This document shows, piece by piece, positions 1 through 6,998 of a stretch of DNA of 21,558 nucleotides. The DNA is from an uncultured Alistipes sp. (lineage in GTDB: Bacteria; Bacteroidota; Bacteroidia; Bacteroidales; Rikenellaceae). Position numbers and translations under genes: made by a program. Numbering within the stretch: position 1 is the first letter of the stretch; every line of letters starts with the position of its first letter. The notes beneath the pieces were generated by a model, which was not told the DNA's origin, did no database searches, and worked only from the letters and a program-made list of their open reading frames with translations. The DNA lies in contig USBO01000017.1 in assembly GCA_900552955.1 (NCBI GenBank), forward strand, positions 1 to 21,558. The letters are read 5' to 3'.

Positions 1-2
1 AT

Positions 3-551
3 GCGTTCGGCGGGAATCTCTATATGCGCTGGCCCAATATCCGCAAGGCTGCTTTGGCGGCAGCGACGCTGGAGGACGGCACGGTCGTCTATACCAACAG
101 TTTCTATGAAGCCGTATTCGGCAAGAACGGTGCGCAGCCCGACGAGACGAGTCCCGATTACCTGTGGACGCAGTGGGATAACGGCAACAAGACCGACAAC
201 GATCTGTTCCACCGGTTCAAGGAGGCTGCGACGCGCAACGGCATCACGCTCTATCAGTCCAGCTCGGACGACGACGAGGGCTGGGGCTACTATTGCTACT
301 ACTTCTACTGGAACCGCCACAACGATAACGGCAACAGCGGCGTTATGGAGCAGATGGAGTTCGCTGTCGTGCGCAACAACGTCTACAAGATGGCCGTGAC
401 CAAAATCAACCGTCTGGGGCATCCCCGTCTTTCGGAAAACGATCCCGACCCCGTCGATCCCGATGATCCCGACGAGACCGGCAACGTCTATATCTCGGTC
501 TCCGTCGAGGTGTTGCCGTGGGTGGTGCGTGTGAACGATATCGAGTTCTGA
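3..551 (+). CDS. Mfa1-like major fimbrillin, C-terminal part (cut by window start)
   Basis: This is the C-terminal 182 residues of a protein that begins before the window; the frame is open from base 3. The visible part ends in a beta-rich segment with an Asp/Pro-rich linker (DPDPVDPDDPDE) followed by VSVEVLPWVVRVNDIEF. That is the typical ending of Bacteroidales Mfa1-family major fimbrial subunits, and the preceding NNVYKMAVTKINRLG also matches that family. In the family these subunits are secreted as lipoproteins, matured by proteolysis and polymerised into type V fimbriae. The stop lies 2 bases before the start of the next gene, a FimB/Mfa2-like anchor, so the two are almost certainly co-transcribed. 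The signal peptide and N-terminal domain cannot be seen. The family call rests on the C-terminal motif and on context. Confidence 0.8.
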   Translation, partial: AFGGNLYMRWPNIRKAALAAATLEDGTVVYTNSFYEAVFGKNGAQPDETSPDYLWTQWDNGNKTDNDLFHRFKEAATRNGITLYQSSSDDDEGWGYYCYYFYWNRHNDNGNSGVMEQMEFAVVRNNVYKMAVTKINRLGHPRLSENDPDPVDPDDPDETGNVYISVSVEVLPWVVRVNDIEF

Positions 552-553
552 AA

Positions 554-1576
554 ATGCGGACCGCAGGACGAAATAAGGTTTTACGACTCATCGGTGCGGC
601 GTGCGGCGCCGCACTGATGATCGCCGCGCTGCCGGCGTGCGAGAGCATCTATGAGGAGCTTGAACCGTGTCCTCATGGCGTGTCGTTGCGTTTCGTCTAC
701 GACTACAATATGGAGTACGCTGATGCATTCCCCAAGCAGGTGGACTGTCTGACGCTGCTGATCTACGACGACAACGACCGGTATGTGGCCGCCCGTACGG
801 TCACGGGGCCGGAGCTACGCGACGAAAATTACCGGATGACGCTCGATCTCGATGCGGGTGCCTACCGTTTCGTGGCTTACGGCGGTTTGGCATGCCCGGA
901 ACGGTCGTTCGCCATGACGACCGTGCCGGCTGCCGGGGCGGCGCTCTCCGACCTTTGCGTGCGGATGGATCCCGACTGCCTGACGGTGCCCGGGCGCAAG
1001 CGGCTGCACGATCTCTTTTGGGGCACGCTGACGCTCTCGACGGCCGATCTCTATGCGGAAGGCACCGTCGAGATGATGAAAAACACGAATAACATCCGCA
1101 TCGTGCTTCAGCAGGAGAACGGCGGGGAGCTGTCGCCCGACGACTTCGATTTCTCGGTCACGGACGACAATACGCTGTTCGGCTTCGACAACGATCCGAT
1201 TCCGGCCGGCACGGTGACCTACACGCCGTGGAAGACGGGACAGGCGCAGACCGGAGTGACGATCGTGGGCAACAATGTCGTTCCCGAAGCCGTGAAAGTG
1301 GCCTATGCCGAGCTGAGCACCTCGCGGCTGATGATCGACAACGACCCGCGGCTGGTCATCCGCCGGCATTCCGACGGCGGGACGGTCGTCGATCTGCCGC
1401 TGAAACGCTACCTGCTGTTGTTGCGCAGCGATCGTTATGATATGGGAGATCAGGAGTATCTGGATCGGGAGAGCGATTTCGAGCTCTTCTTCTTCCTGCG
1501 GCCCGACGGCTCGTGGATCAGTACGCGAATCGTGGTGAACGACTGGGTGGTGCGGATCAACGACGCGGAGATGTAA
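554..1576 (+). CDS. FimB/Mfa2-family fimbrial anchor lipoprotein
   Basis: A 340-residue lipoprotein. The N-terminus has basic residues, a hydrophobic stretch and the lipobox AALPAC with the lipidated Cys at about residue 29, so it should be exported and lipidated. The following CPHGVSLRFVYDYNMEYADAF is the characteristic start of the mature FimB/Mfa2 family (Pfam Mfa_like/P_gingi_FimA relatives). In Porphyromonas these proteins anchor fimbriae to the outer membrane and limit their length. The start at 554 was preferred to an upstream in-frame GTG at 518 because it gives a clean signal peptide and only a 2-base gap after the major fimbrillin. The C-terminus (VVNDWVVRINDAEM) closely resembles that of the preceding gene product. 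It is the second gene of the operon, with 15 bases to the next. Confidence 0.88.
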   Translation: MRTAGRNKVLRLIGAACGAALMIAALPACESIYEELEPCPHGVSLRFVYDYNMEYADAFPKQVDCLTLLIYDDNDRYVAARTVTGPELRDENYRMTLDLDAGAYRFVAYGGLACPERSFAMTTVPAAGAALSDLCVRMDPDCLTVPGRKRLHDLFWGTLTLSTADLYAEGTVEMMKNTNNIRIVLQQENGGELSPDDFDFSVTDDNTLFGFDNDPIPAGTVTYTPWKTGQAQTGVTIVGNNVVPEAVKVAYAELSTSRLMIDNDPRLVIRRHSDGGTVVDLPLKRYLLLLRSDRYDMGDQEYLDRESDFELFFFLRPDGSWISTRIVVNDWVVRINDAEM

Positions 1577-1591
1577 ACAAGGAGTTGCGAC

Positions 1592-2653
1592 ATGAAACGA
1601 TCGGTGTTAGCAGTTCTCGTATGGAGCCTCGCGTTCCTGCTGCCGGCGTGTGGCCGGAGCACGGATGAACGTGCGGCCGACCTGCCGTTTCTGGTCAACC
1701 TCGACCTCAGCGTGGCGCTCTCCGATATCGCTGTCCCCGAGTCGAGGGTCTCGCCCGACGCCGCTCCGGCGAACGACGACGAGAAGATGCAGACGTTGCG
1801 CATCATCGTCGTCCGGCCCGACGGAACGGTCGAGGCCAACCGCTTTGTCAAACCCTCCGTGGCCCTGCTGTATGATCGGCAAGAGCGGTTCAAGGTCGTG
1901 GGCCGCGAGAAGAAACGGATCTATCTTTTCGTGAACGAGGGCAACACCTTCGTCGAGACGATGGACGGTGATCCGGTGGCGACCGGCGGGCGTCTGTCGG
2001 AGTATCTTTCGGCGATCGGGACGGGCACACCGTTTCCCTCCGAGCGGCTGGCTTCGCTGGTCATCCGGCTGAAGGGCGATTCGACGCAGCTCTCGGGTGC
2101 GCTGCCCATGAACGAGAGCCATGAAATCGAGGTGGGGGCGACGGATTGCAGTTTCGAGCTCTTCGTGACGCGTGCGGCGGTCAAGTTCACCTATCGCATT
2201 ACGAACAACAGCAGCGATCAGGGGTTGCTGCTGACAGGTCTCTCCATCGACAAGATGGCGCGGCGTGAGTACTACATGCCCCACGGAACCGTGTATGCCG
2301 ACAACGAGGAGGGCATCAGGGAGATCGTGCGGTACGATGCCGTGCCGGCCGAATACTATACGTTCGGCTACTCGGGCAAGACGGCCGCCGGCACCGGCGT
2401 CGAGCTGCCGTATGGCAAGTCGGTGGAACTGCCGCCGATCTATCTGCTGGAGGGCAAGTACGAAGACCCTTATGCGATGAGCCTGTCGGTGAACGGCGTC
2501 GCGCAGAGCCGGTTCTTTCCCGCTCTGCCCCAGTTGCCGCGCAACACGCATGTGGTGGTCAATATCGACATTCGGAGCGATGCGAAGGTGCTTTGGGAGG
2601 TGGATGTCGTCCCTTACGACGAAGTGCCTCTGTTTCCCGAATTCGGAGTGTGA
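1592..2653 (+). CDS. Fimbrial accessory (minor pilin) lipoprotein
   Basis: A 353-residue lipoprotein with signal peptide MKRSVLAVLVWSLAFLLPAC; Cys20 is the lipidation site. A good Shine-Dalgarno-like AAGGAG lies about 8 bases before the ATG. The mature protein has two beta-rich halves, as in other type V pilins: an N-terminal part running through MQTLRIIVVRPDGTVEANRF and RIYLFVNEGN, and a C-terminal part from FELFVTRAAVKFTYRITNNS. It ends in WEVDVVPYDEVPLFPEFGV, an ending like those of Bacteroidales minor fimbrial subunits. It lies between the anchor gene and the large DUF4906-like gene, with 20 bases to the latter, so a role as adaptor or tip subunit of the same fimbria is inferred. I cannot assign it to a specific Mfa3, Mfa4, FimC or FimD counterpart. 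Confidence 0.8.
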   Translation: MKRSVLAVLVWSLAFLLPACGRSTDERAADLPFLVNLDLSVALSDIAVPESRVSPDAAPANDDEKMQTLRIIVVRPDGTVEANRFVKPSVALLYDRQERFKVVGREKKRIYLFVNEGNTFVETMDGDPVATGGRLSEYLSAIGTGTPFPSERLASLVIRLKGDSTQLSGALPMNESHEIEVGATDCSFELFVTRAAVKFTYRITNNSSDQGLLLTGLSIDKMARREYYMPHGTVYADNEEGIREIVRYDAVPAEYYTFGYSGKTAAGTGVELPYGKSVELPPIYLLEGKYEDPYAMSLSVNGVAQSRFFPALPQLPRNTHVVVNIDIRSDAKVLWEVDVVPYDEVPLFPEFGV

Positions 2654-2673
2654 CGAATGAATGAGCATGAACA

Positions 2674-5511
2674 ATGATTCGAACGATCATAAATATTCTT
2701 TTGGCCGGAACGCTGCTGCTGGGGCTGTCCGCCTGTACGGACGATCCGCAGTGCGGCGATAATCCGGCGGGCGAGGGCGAAAGCGTCGTCTCGTTCGGTG
2801 CGACGTTCCGTCCGCTGGCTAACGCCTCGCTCGGAAAGACGCGCAGCGTCAAGGGCGACGCCATCGGCGGGATCAGCGATCTGTTCGTCGTGTGGTATCT
2901 GGAGGACGGCACGCTGGCCGGAAGCCGCTATTTCACCCGTGAGGAGCTGACGCTGTCGTATGAGGAGCGTCCCGACAGCAAGACGGAGCGCCGGACGTGG
3001 CATGCGGCGTTCGAATGCCGCATACCCTATGGGCGTTACCGCATCTATGCCGTGGCCAATGCGGGCGATCTGAGCGACTCGGAGAGCATCGGTACGGAGA
3101 AAGGGTTCCGGGCGATTCAACTGACCTGGCGCGAGGACGACGTGACGAAAAACAGCCAGATGTCGGGCTATTTCAGCGACAAAGTGTCGACGGCGTACGG
3201 CAAAGGCGAACCGCAACTGCTGTCGATCGCCGCGCCGAACGTGTCGTTGCATGCGTGGATTCGCCGTGCAGCGTCGAAGGTCACCGTTTCGTTCAATGCC
3301 GAGAAACTGAACGAAAATATCTATATCTACCTCAAGTCGGCGCAGATCAGGGATATCCCGCTGCATTGCAAGCTCGTCGACAAGAACACGCCCGCGTCGG
3401 ACGATGAGCTGCTCAGCGAGGGCGATACGATCCTTTACGGCGCGGGAACCGACTATGCGGAGTGGCCGAGACTCTCGGCCGGCCGCGGTGCGAACACCTT
3501 CGGAAGTCATGCCGCGGACGCCCCCTCGTTGTTTTTCTTCGAAAACATGCAGGGGCAGCATCCCGACAAACATCAGTACAACAATTTCGACCGCAAGGAC
3601 AATGTCCTCTATGGCACCTATGTCGAGGTCGAGGGGTATTACATCAACCGATCGGTCGATAATCCCTCTTACGGCGCCATCACCTACCGCTGCATGTTGG
3701 GCCGTAATATGGAGGACGATTTCGACGCCGAACGCAACACCCATTACAAACTGACGCTGGTCTTCAACAAGGATGCGAACAACCCCGACTGGCATATCGA
3801 GTACGACTATGTGCCTCAGCCGCCGGAGATCGTCGTGGCGAGTCCGATGTACATCTCCTATCTCTCGAACCAGCAGCTGACGATCCCGCTCACGGTCTAT
3901 TACGACAAGAACATCACGAAGGTCACGAAGATCACGGCCGAAATCGTGGGCAACGACTGGGGCTATTCCGACCATCCCTACATTCATAGGGCGGACAACG
4001 CCCTGACCAACGGATTCCTGTCGCTGGATCTTATCAACAAGACTGCGGTGGGGAATCGTAAAACGGAGTATACGGGTATGAAAACCTATACCGTTCCGGT
4101 GAGTCAGGACGACACGCGCTATCGGTTCGACATTCCGGTTTACACGCGTCCGATGAGCCTCGGCGACGGTTTCTCCGGCAACAACTATTACGTCGGACGC
4201 CGGCGCTATGCGAAGGTTCGGTTCACCGCGTGGAACGACGGCACGAAGCTGACGGAGAAGATCGTCGAGGTGATCCAGTCGCGGCGTCTGGTCAATCCCA
4301 AAGGCATCTGGCGAAAGGGTTCGTCCGTCAAAGAGTTCCGCATCACGCTGAAGAATTCGGATTCCAATCCCAACGTGGCGAGCCTGTTCGAGGATCTGCT
4401 TTCGGACGGCCCGTGGACTGCGCGCATCCTCGACGGCGCCGATTGGGTGCGTATCAAGGATGCCGAGTCGACCGTGTGGGGCACGGAGCCGGTCACGGGC
4501 GGCACGGGATCGAAAGTCGAATTCGACTACAGGCCCGCCACGACCTTTGCGGAAGGAAGCCGTTTCGGCCGTATCGAGATCACGTTCCACAACAATACGT
4601 GTACGCACGTGATTCTGGTGAGCCAGGGACTCGGGCCGGTCGAAATCGAGGGCCGCAACTGGCACATGACCAACGTCGCGTATCTCGGGGCCGACACGGA
4701 CAATCCGCTGCTCGAAGGGTCGATGTTCAAGTTCGGCAATGCGACCGATGCGATCGCCTCCTCCAACAATCTGAAGGAGGGGTACGGATTCAACATCGCC
4801 TGCTACGACAAGCCGTTCGACGTCTACGATGCTTCGGGCCGTTTCGTTTCGAAAAAGTTCAGCGCGATCCCCGCTTACCGAACCGGTTTCAACGACGCGG
4901 GGATGAAGAAGGACATCAGGAACAATGACAGACCCTGCCGTGTGGCGACGCATGCCGACTGGCAGACCCTGACCTCCGAGACGCAGTTCATTCGTTATTA
5001 CGGAATTCTCTACGGCGAGGAGTGCGACCGTACGCTCGACAGCAACTCGGTTACGAATACCTATACCGAAGAGGGGCAGGAGCGCGGTATGCGGGGCTGT
5101 TTCATTTACGACAGAAAGTCGCAGAAGCATCTCTTTTTTCCGGTCGGCAACACCGGCTACGGCCGGCGCAAACATCGGGATCAGACCTCCTCGTCCAGTC
5201 CGGTGAGGGGTTACGGCGTGTTGAAATACGCCAATCGTGCGGAGGAGATGGACGCAACGACTGCCGTGAAGCTGCCCAGTTTTTACGATCTTTATACTAG
5301 TACGGGCGCTCTGTATTACTATGGTCAGCGAAGCCTGAAAGCGGGTAAATCCCCCACGTCTGATAACGATCTGGATTACGATTACGGATTTGATGTCAAC
5401 TATTTCACCTTCGGGTTCGAGAGTTTCCAGACGAATATCATCAATGCGGATGCGAATTCTCCTTCGCAGATTTCGTCCGACGCGGGATTTTTGCGGCGTA
5501 TCGACGAATGA
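2674..5511 (+). CDS. Large DUF4906-type fimbrial lipoprotein (probable tip/accessory subunit)
   Basis: A 945-residue lipoprotein with signal peptide and lipobox LGLSAC (Cys21). The first ~370 residues are pilin-like, with ISDLFVVWYLEDGTLAGSRYF and an Ala-Ser-Lys-Val segment that fits the DUF4906 architecture. Around residues 560-652 is a BACON-like beta-sandwich (WTARILDGADWVRI ... GSRFGRIEITF ... ILVSQG). From about residue 660 the chain continues with WHMTNVAYLGAD, ATHADWQTLTSE, HLFFPVGNTGYG and LYTSTGALYYYGQ, which resembles the FISUMP/C-type-lectin-like domain of Bacteroidetes surface proteins. Such proteins are encoded at the ends of type V fimbrial operons and are thought to be tip subunits. 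It is the last gene of this operon and is followed by a terminator. Domain names are by eye; the ligand is unknown. Confidence 0.8.
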   Translation: MIRTIINILLAGTLLLGLSACTDDPQCGDNPAGEGESVVSFGATFRPLANASLGKTRSVKGDAIGGISDLFVVWYLEDGTLAGSRYFTREELTLSYEERPDSKTERRTWHAAFECRIPYGRYRIYAVANAGDLSDSESIGTEKGFRAIQLTWREDDVTKNSQMSGYFSDKVSTAYGKGEPQLLSIAAPNVSLHAWIRRAASKVTVSFNAEKLNENIYIYLKSAQIRDIPLHCKLVDKNTPASDDELLSEGDTILYGAGTDYAEWPRLSAGRGANTFGSHAADAPSLFFFENMQGQHPDKHQYNNFDRKDNVLYGTYVEVEGYYINRSVDNPSYGAITYRCMLGRNMEDDFDAERNTHYKLTLVFNKDANNPDWHIEYDYVPQPPEIVVASPMYISYLSNQQLTIPLTVYYDKNITKVTKITAEIVGNDWGYSDHPYIHRADNALTNGFLSLDLINKTAVGNRKTEYTGMKTYTVPVSQDDTRYRFDIPVYTRPMSLGDGFSGNNYYVGRRRYAKVRFTAWNDGTKLTEKIVEVIQSRRLVNPKGIWRKGSSVKEFRITLKNSDSNPNVASLFEDLLSDGPWTARILDGADWVRIKDAESTVWGTEPVTGGTGSKVEFDYRPATTFAEGSRFGRIEITFHNNTCTHVILVSQGLGPVEIEGRNWHMTNVAYLGADTDNPLLEGSMFKFGNATDAIASSNNLKEGYGFNIACYDKPFDVYDASGRFVSKKFSAIPAYRTGFNDAGMKKDIRNNDRPCRVATHADWQTLTSETQFIRYYGILYGEECDRTLDSNSVTNTYTEEGQERGMRGCFIYDRKSQKHLFFPVGNTGYGRRKHRDQTSSSSPVRGYGVLKYANRAEEMDATTAVKLPSFYDLYTSTGALYYYGQRSLKAGKSPTSDNDLDYDYGFDVNYFTFGFESFQTNIINADANSPSQISSDAGFLRRIDE

Positions 5512-5539
5512 CGGCGCGGCGGGGAGCCGGTCGCAATGG

Positions 5540-5568
5540 GAGGTTCGCTCGGCGAACCTCTTTTCTTT
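5540..5568 (+). terminator. Terminator of the fimbrial operon
   Basis: GAGGTTCG pairs with CGAACCTC (8-9 bp stem, tiny loop) and is followed directly by TTTTCTTTT, 28 bases after the stop of the last fimbrial gene. Confidence 0.85.
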
Positions 5569-5614
5569 TCGGCCGGCGGCGCGAATCCGGTGTGCCGGAT
5601 GGCAAAAAAGTCCC

Positions 5615-5622
5615 TATATTTG
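5615..5622 (+). promoter_or_regulatory. Promoter -7 box of the guanine deaminase gene
   Basis: TATATTTG matches the Bacteroidetes -7 consensus TAnnTTTG. A weak -33 candidate (TGTG, 5591-5594) lies 20 bp upstream. The start codon is 38 bases downstream. Confidence 0.6.
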
Positions 5623-5659
5623 TATCGGGGATATTCCCGTTGTTTTAAAGATCGGAACG

Positions 5660-6133
5660 ATGAACGCTTCGAAGAGTGAGTTTATGAAGTTGGCGATCGC
5701 CCTTTCGGAAAAGAGCGTCGCCGAGGGCGGCGGTCCTTTCGGGGCCGTCATTGTGCGCGGCGGCGAGGTGGTCGCCACGGGAACGAATTCCGTCACGCTG
5801 CGCAACGATCCCACGGCCCATGCCGAGGTCACGGCCATCCGCGCGGCCTGCGCTGCGGTGAAGGATTTCAAGCTGGACGAGTGCGAAATCTACTCCTCGT
5901 GCGAGCCGTGCCCGATGTGCCTGAGCGCGATCTACTGGGCCGGCATCCGCAAGGTCTATTTCGCCAACACCCGTGAGGATGCCAAACGGATCGGTTTCGA
6001 CGATTCGTTCATCTACGATCAGATCCCGCTCGCGCCCTCGCAGCGGACGATACCTTCGGAGGGGATGATGCGCGCCGAGGCGCTGGAGGCTTTCCGTCTG
6101 TGGGAGGCCAAGAGCGACAAGGTCGAGTACTGA
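5660..6133 (+). CDS. guaD: Guanine deaminase (CDA-fold nucleoside/base deaminase)
   Basis: A 157-residue cytosolic zinc deaminase predicted to convert guanine to xanthine and ammonia in purine salvage. The zinc site is complete: His54 in TAHAEV with the proton-shuttling Glu56, and Cys81 and Cys84 in SCEPCPMC. Beyond the general deaminase motifs it carries features of the small Bacillus-type guanine deaminases: GGPFGAVIV, GFDDSFIYD (an Asp that binds guanine in that family), RTIP, and a C-terminal Tyr in KVEY. The length matches the ~156-residue Bacillus enzyme. The frame is open for 90 codons upstream, but ATG 5660 is chosen because it aligns with the family start and follows a -7 promoter box. 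It appears monocistronic. tRNA adenosine deaminase TadA is the main alternative and is less likely given the C-terminal half. Confidence 0.9.
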   Translation: MNASKSEFMKLAIALSEKSVAEGGGPFGAVIVRGGEVVATGTNSVTLRNDPTAHAEVTAIRAACAAVKDFKLDECEIYSSCEPCPMCLSAIYWAGIRKVYFANTREDAKRIGFDDSFIYDQIPLAPSQRTIPSEGMMRAEALEAFRLWEAKSDKVEY

Positions 6134-6259
6134 TCGGGGCGTGCGCCGTGCCGCGGTGTGGCGGTCGCGCCGGATGAAGACGGGGCCGGCAGCGTGAGGT
6201 GCGCCCGTGCGAAACGGCCGGCGGCCTGTGGTGCTCCCGTGCTTTTTGCGGATGTGAAA

Positions 6260-6291
6260 TTTGGCCGCGCGGAAAATTCTCCTTATCTTTG
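6260..6291 (+). promoter_or_regulatory. Promoter of rpsP
   Basis: Full Bacteroidetes promoter: -33 TTTG (6260-6263), 20-bp spacer, -7 TATCTTTG (6284-6291). An A/T-rich leader of about 60 bases leads to the rpsP start. The stretch between the guanine deaminase stop (6133) and this promoter is GC-rich and shows no clear gene or terminator. Confidence 0.85.
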
Positions 6292-6356
6292 CGCCGATGC
6301 AAAATCCGCAGAGGGTTTGCGCTTTTAACAAATAACAATTAAATTTTTTCAAGCAA

Positions 6357-6896
6357 ATGGCTGTTAAAATTCGTTTGGCACGTCACGGAAAGAAAGCTGC
6401 GCCTTTCTATCATATCGTTGCCGCAGATAGCAGAGCGCCACGTGATGGCAAGTTCATCGAGAAACTGGGTACCTACAACCCGATCACGAATCCTGCTACG
6501 ATCGAGCTCAGTTTCGAACGGGCTCTGGATTGGTTGATGAAAGGCGCGCAACCCACGGATACCTGTCGTGCGATCCTGTCGTACAAGGGCGTGCTCTACA
6601 AGAAGCATCTGCTGGGCGGTGTTGCCAAGGGCGCGTTCTCGGAGTCGGATGCCGAGGCCAAGTTCAACAAGTGGATGGAGGAGAAGCAGGGCAAGATCGC
6701 TTCGAAGGAGTCGAAGCTGGCCACCGATGCCAAGTCGGCCGAGAAGGCTCGCCTGGCTGCCGAGGCCAAGGTGAAGGAGGAGCGTGCGAAGGCCATCGCC
6801 GAGAAGAAGGCTGCCGAAGCCGCCGCTGCCGCCGAAGCCGCTGCCGAGAGCGAGGCTGCCGAGGCTCCCGCCGAGGGCGAAGCTGCCGCAGAATAG
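6357..6896 (+). CDS. rpsP: 30S ribosomal protein S16 with long C-terminal extension
   Basis: A 179-residue protein. The first ~85 residues are the S16 fold (MAVKIRLARHGKKAAPFYHIVAADSR, FIEKLGTYNP, ERALDWLMKGAQPTDT), a small-subunit assembly protein that binds 16S rRNA. S16 is usually 80-90 residues. Here a further ~90 residues follow: a charged helix-prone segment (about 100-160, repeated Lys/Glu/Ala such as AEKARLAAEAKVKEERAKAIAEKKAAE) and an Ala/Glu-rich acidic tail ending EGEAAAE. Long tails of this kind are common in Bacteroidetes S16, so this is not a fusion artefact. The gene has its own promoter and a strong terminator, so it is monocistronic and not in the rpsP-rimM-trmD-rplS order known from many other bacteria. 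Confidence 0.97.
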   Translation: MAVKIRLARHGKKAAPFYHIVAADSRAPRDGKFIEKLGTYNPITNPATIELSFERALDWLMKGAQPTDTCRAILSYKGVLYKKHLLGGVAKGAFSESDAEAKFNKWMEEKQGKIASKESKLATDAKSAEKARLAAEAKVKEERAKAIAEKKAAEAAAAAEAAAESEAAEAPAEGEAAAE

Positions 6897-6920
6897 CCGG
6901 TCGGGTTTCGATCGGACAGA

Positions 6921-6958
6921 AAAACTTCCGTTATCCTTTCGATAACGGAAGTTTTTTG
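6921..6958 (+). terminator. rpsP terminator
   Basis: A perfect 15-bp stem (AAAACTTCCGTTATC, 6921-6935, with GATAACGGAAGTTTT, 6941-6955), loop CTTTC, then a T run. It lies 24 bases after the rpsP stop. Confidence 0.93.
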
Positions 6959-6967
6959 TTATTTTTG
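6937..6967 (+). promoter_or_regulatory. Promoter of the sulfatase gene, overlapping the rpsP terminator
   Basis: -7 box TATTTTTG (6960-6967), with a -33-like TTTC at 6937-6940 and a 19-bp spacer. The -33 element falls in the terminator loop and the spacer spans the right arm. Confidence 0.6.
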
Positions 6968-6998
6968 CGAAACGATCTAACCTATAATCAATGAAAGG

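Noticed and set aside
2614..5175. An 853-codon antisense frame over the DUF4906-like gene
   Set aside because: It is the codon-aligned shadow of the real lipoprotein gene; its composition is Arg/Val-rich with no signal or motifs.
6134..6259. A possible small gene or RNA between guanine deaminase and rpsP
   Set aside because: The stretch is GC-rich with short G/C inverted repeats but no consistent frame, terminator or recognised RNA fold.
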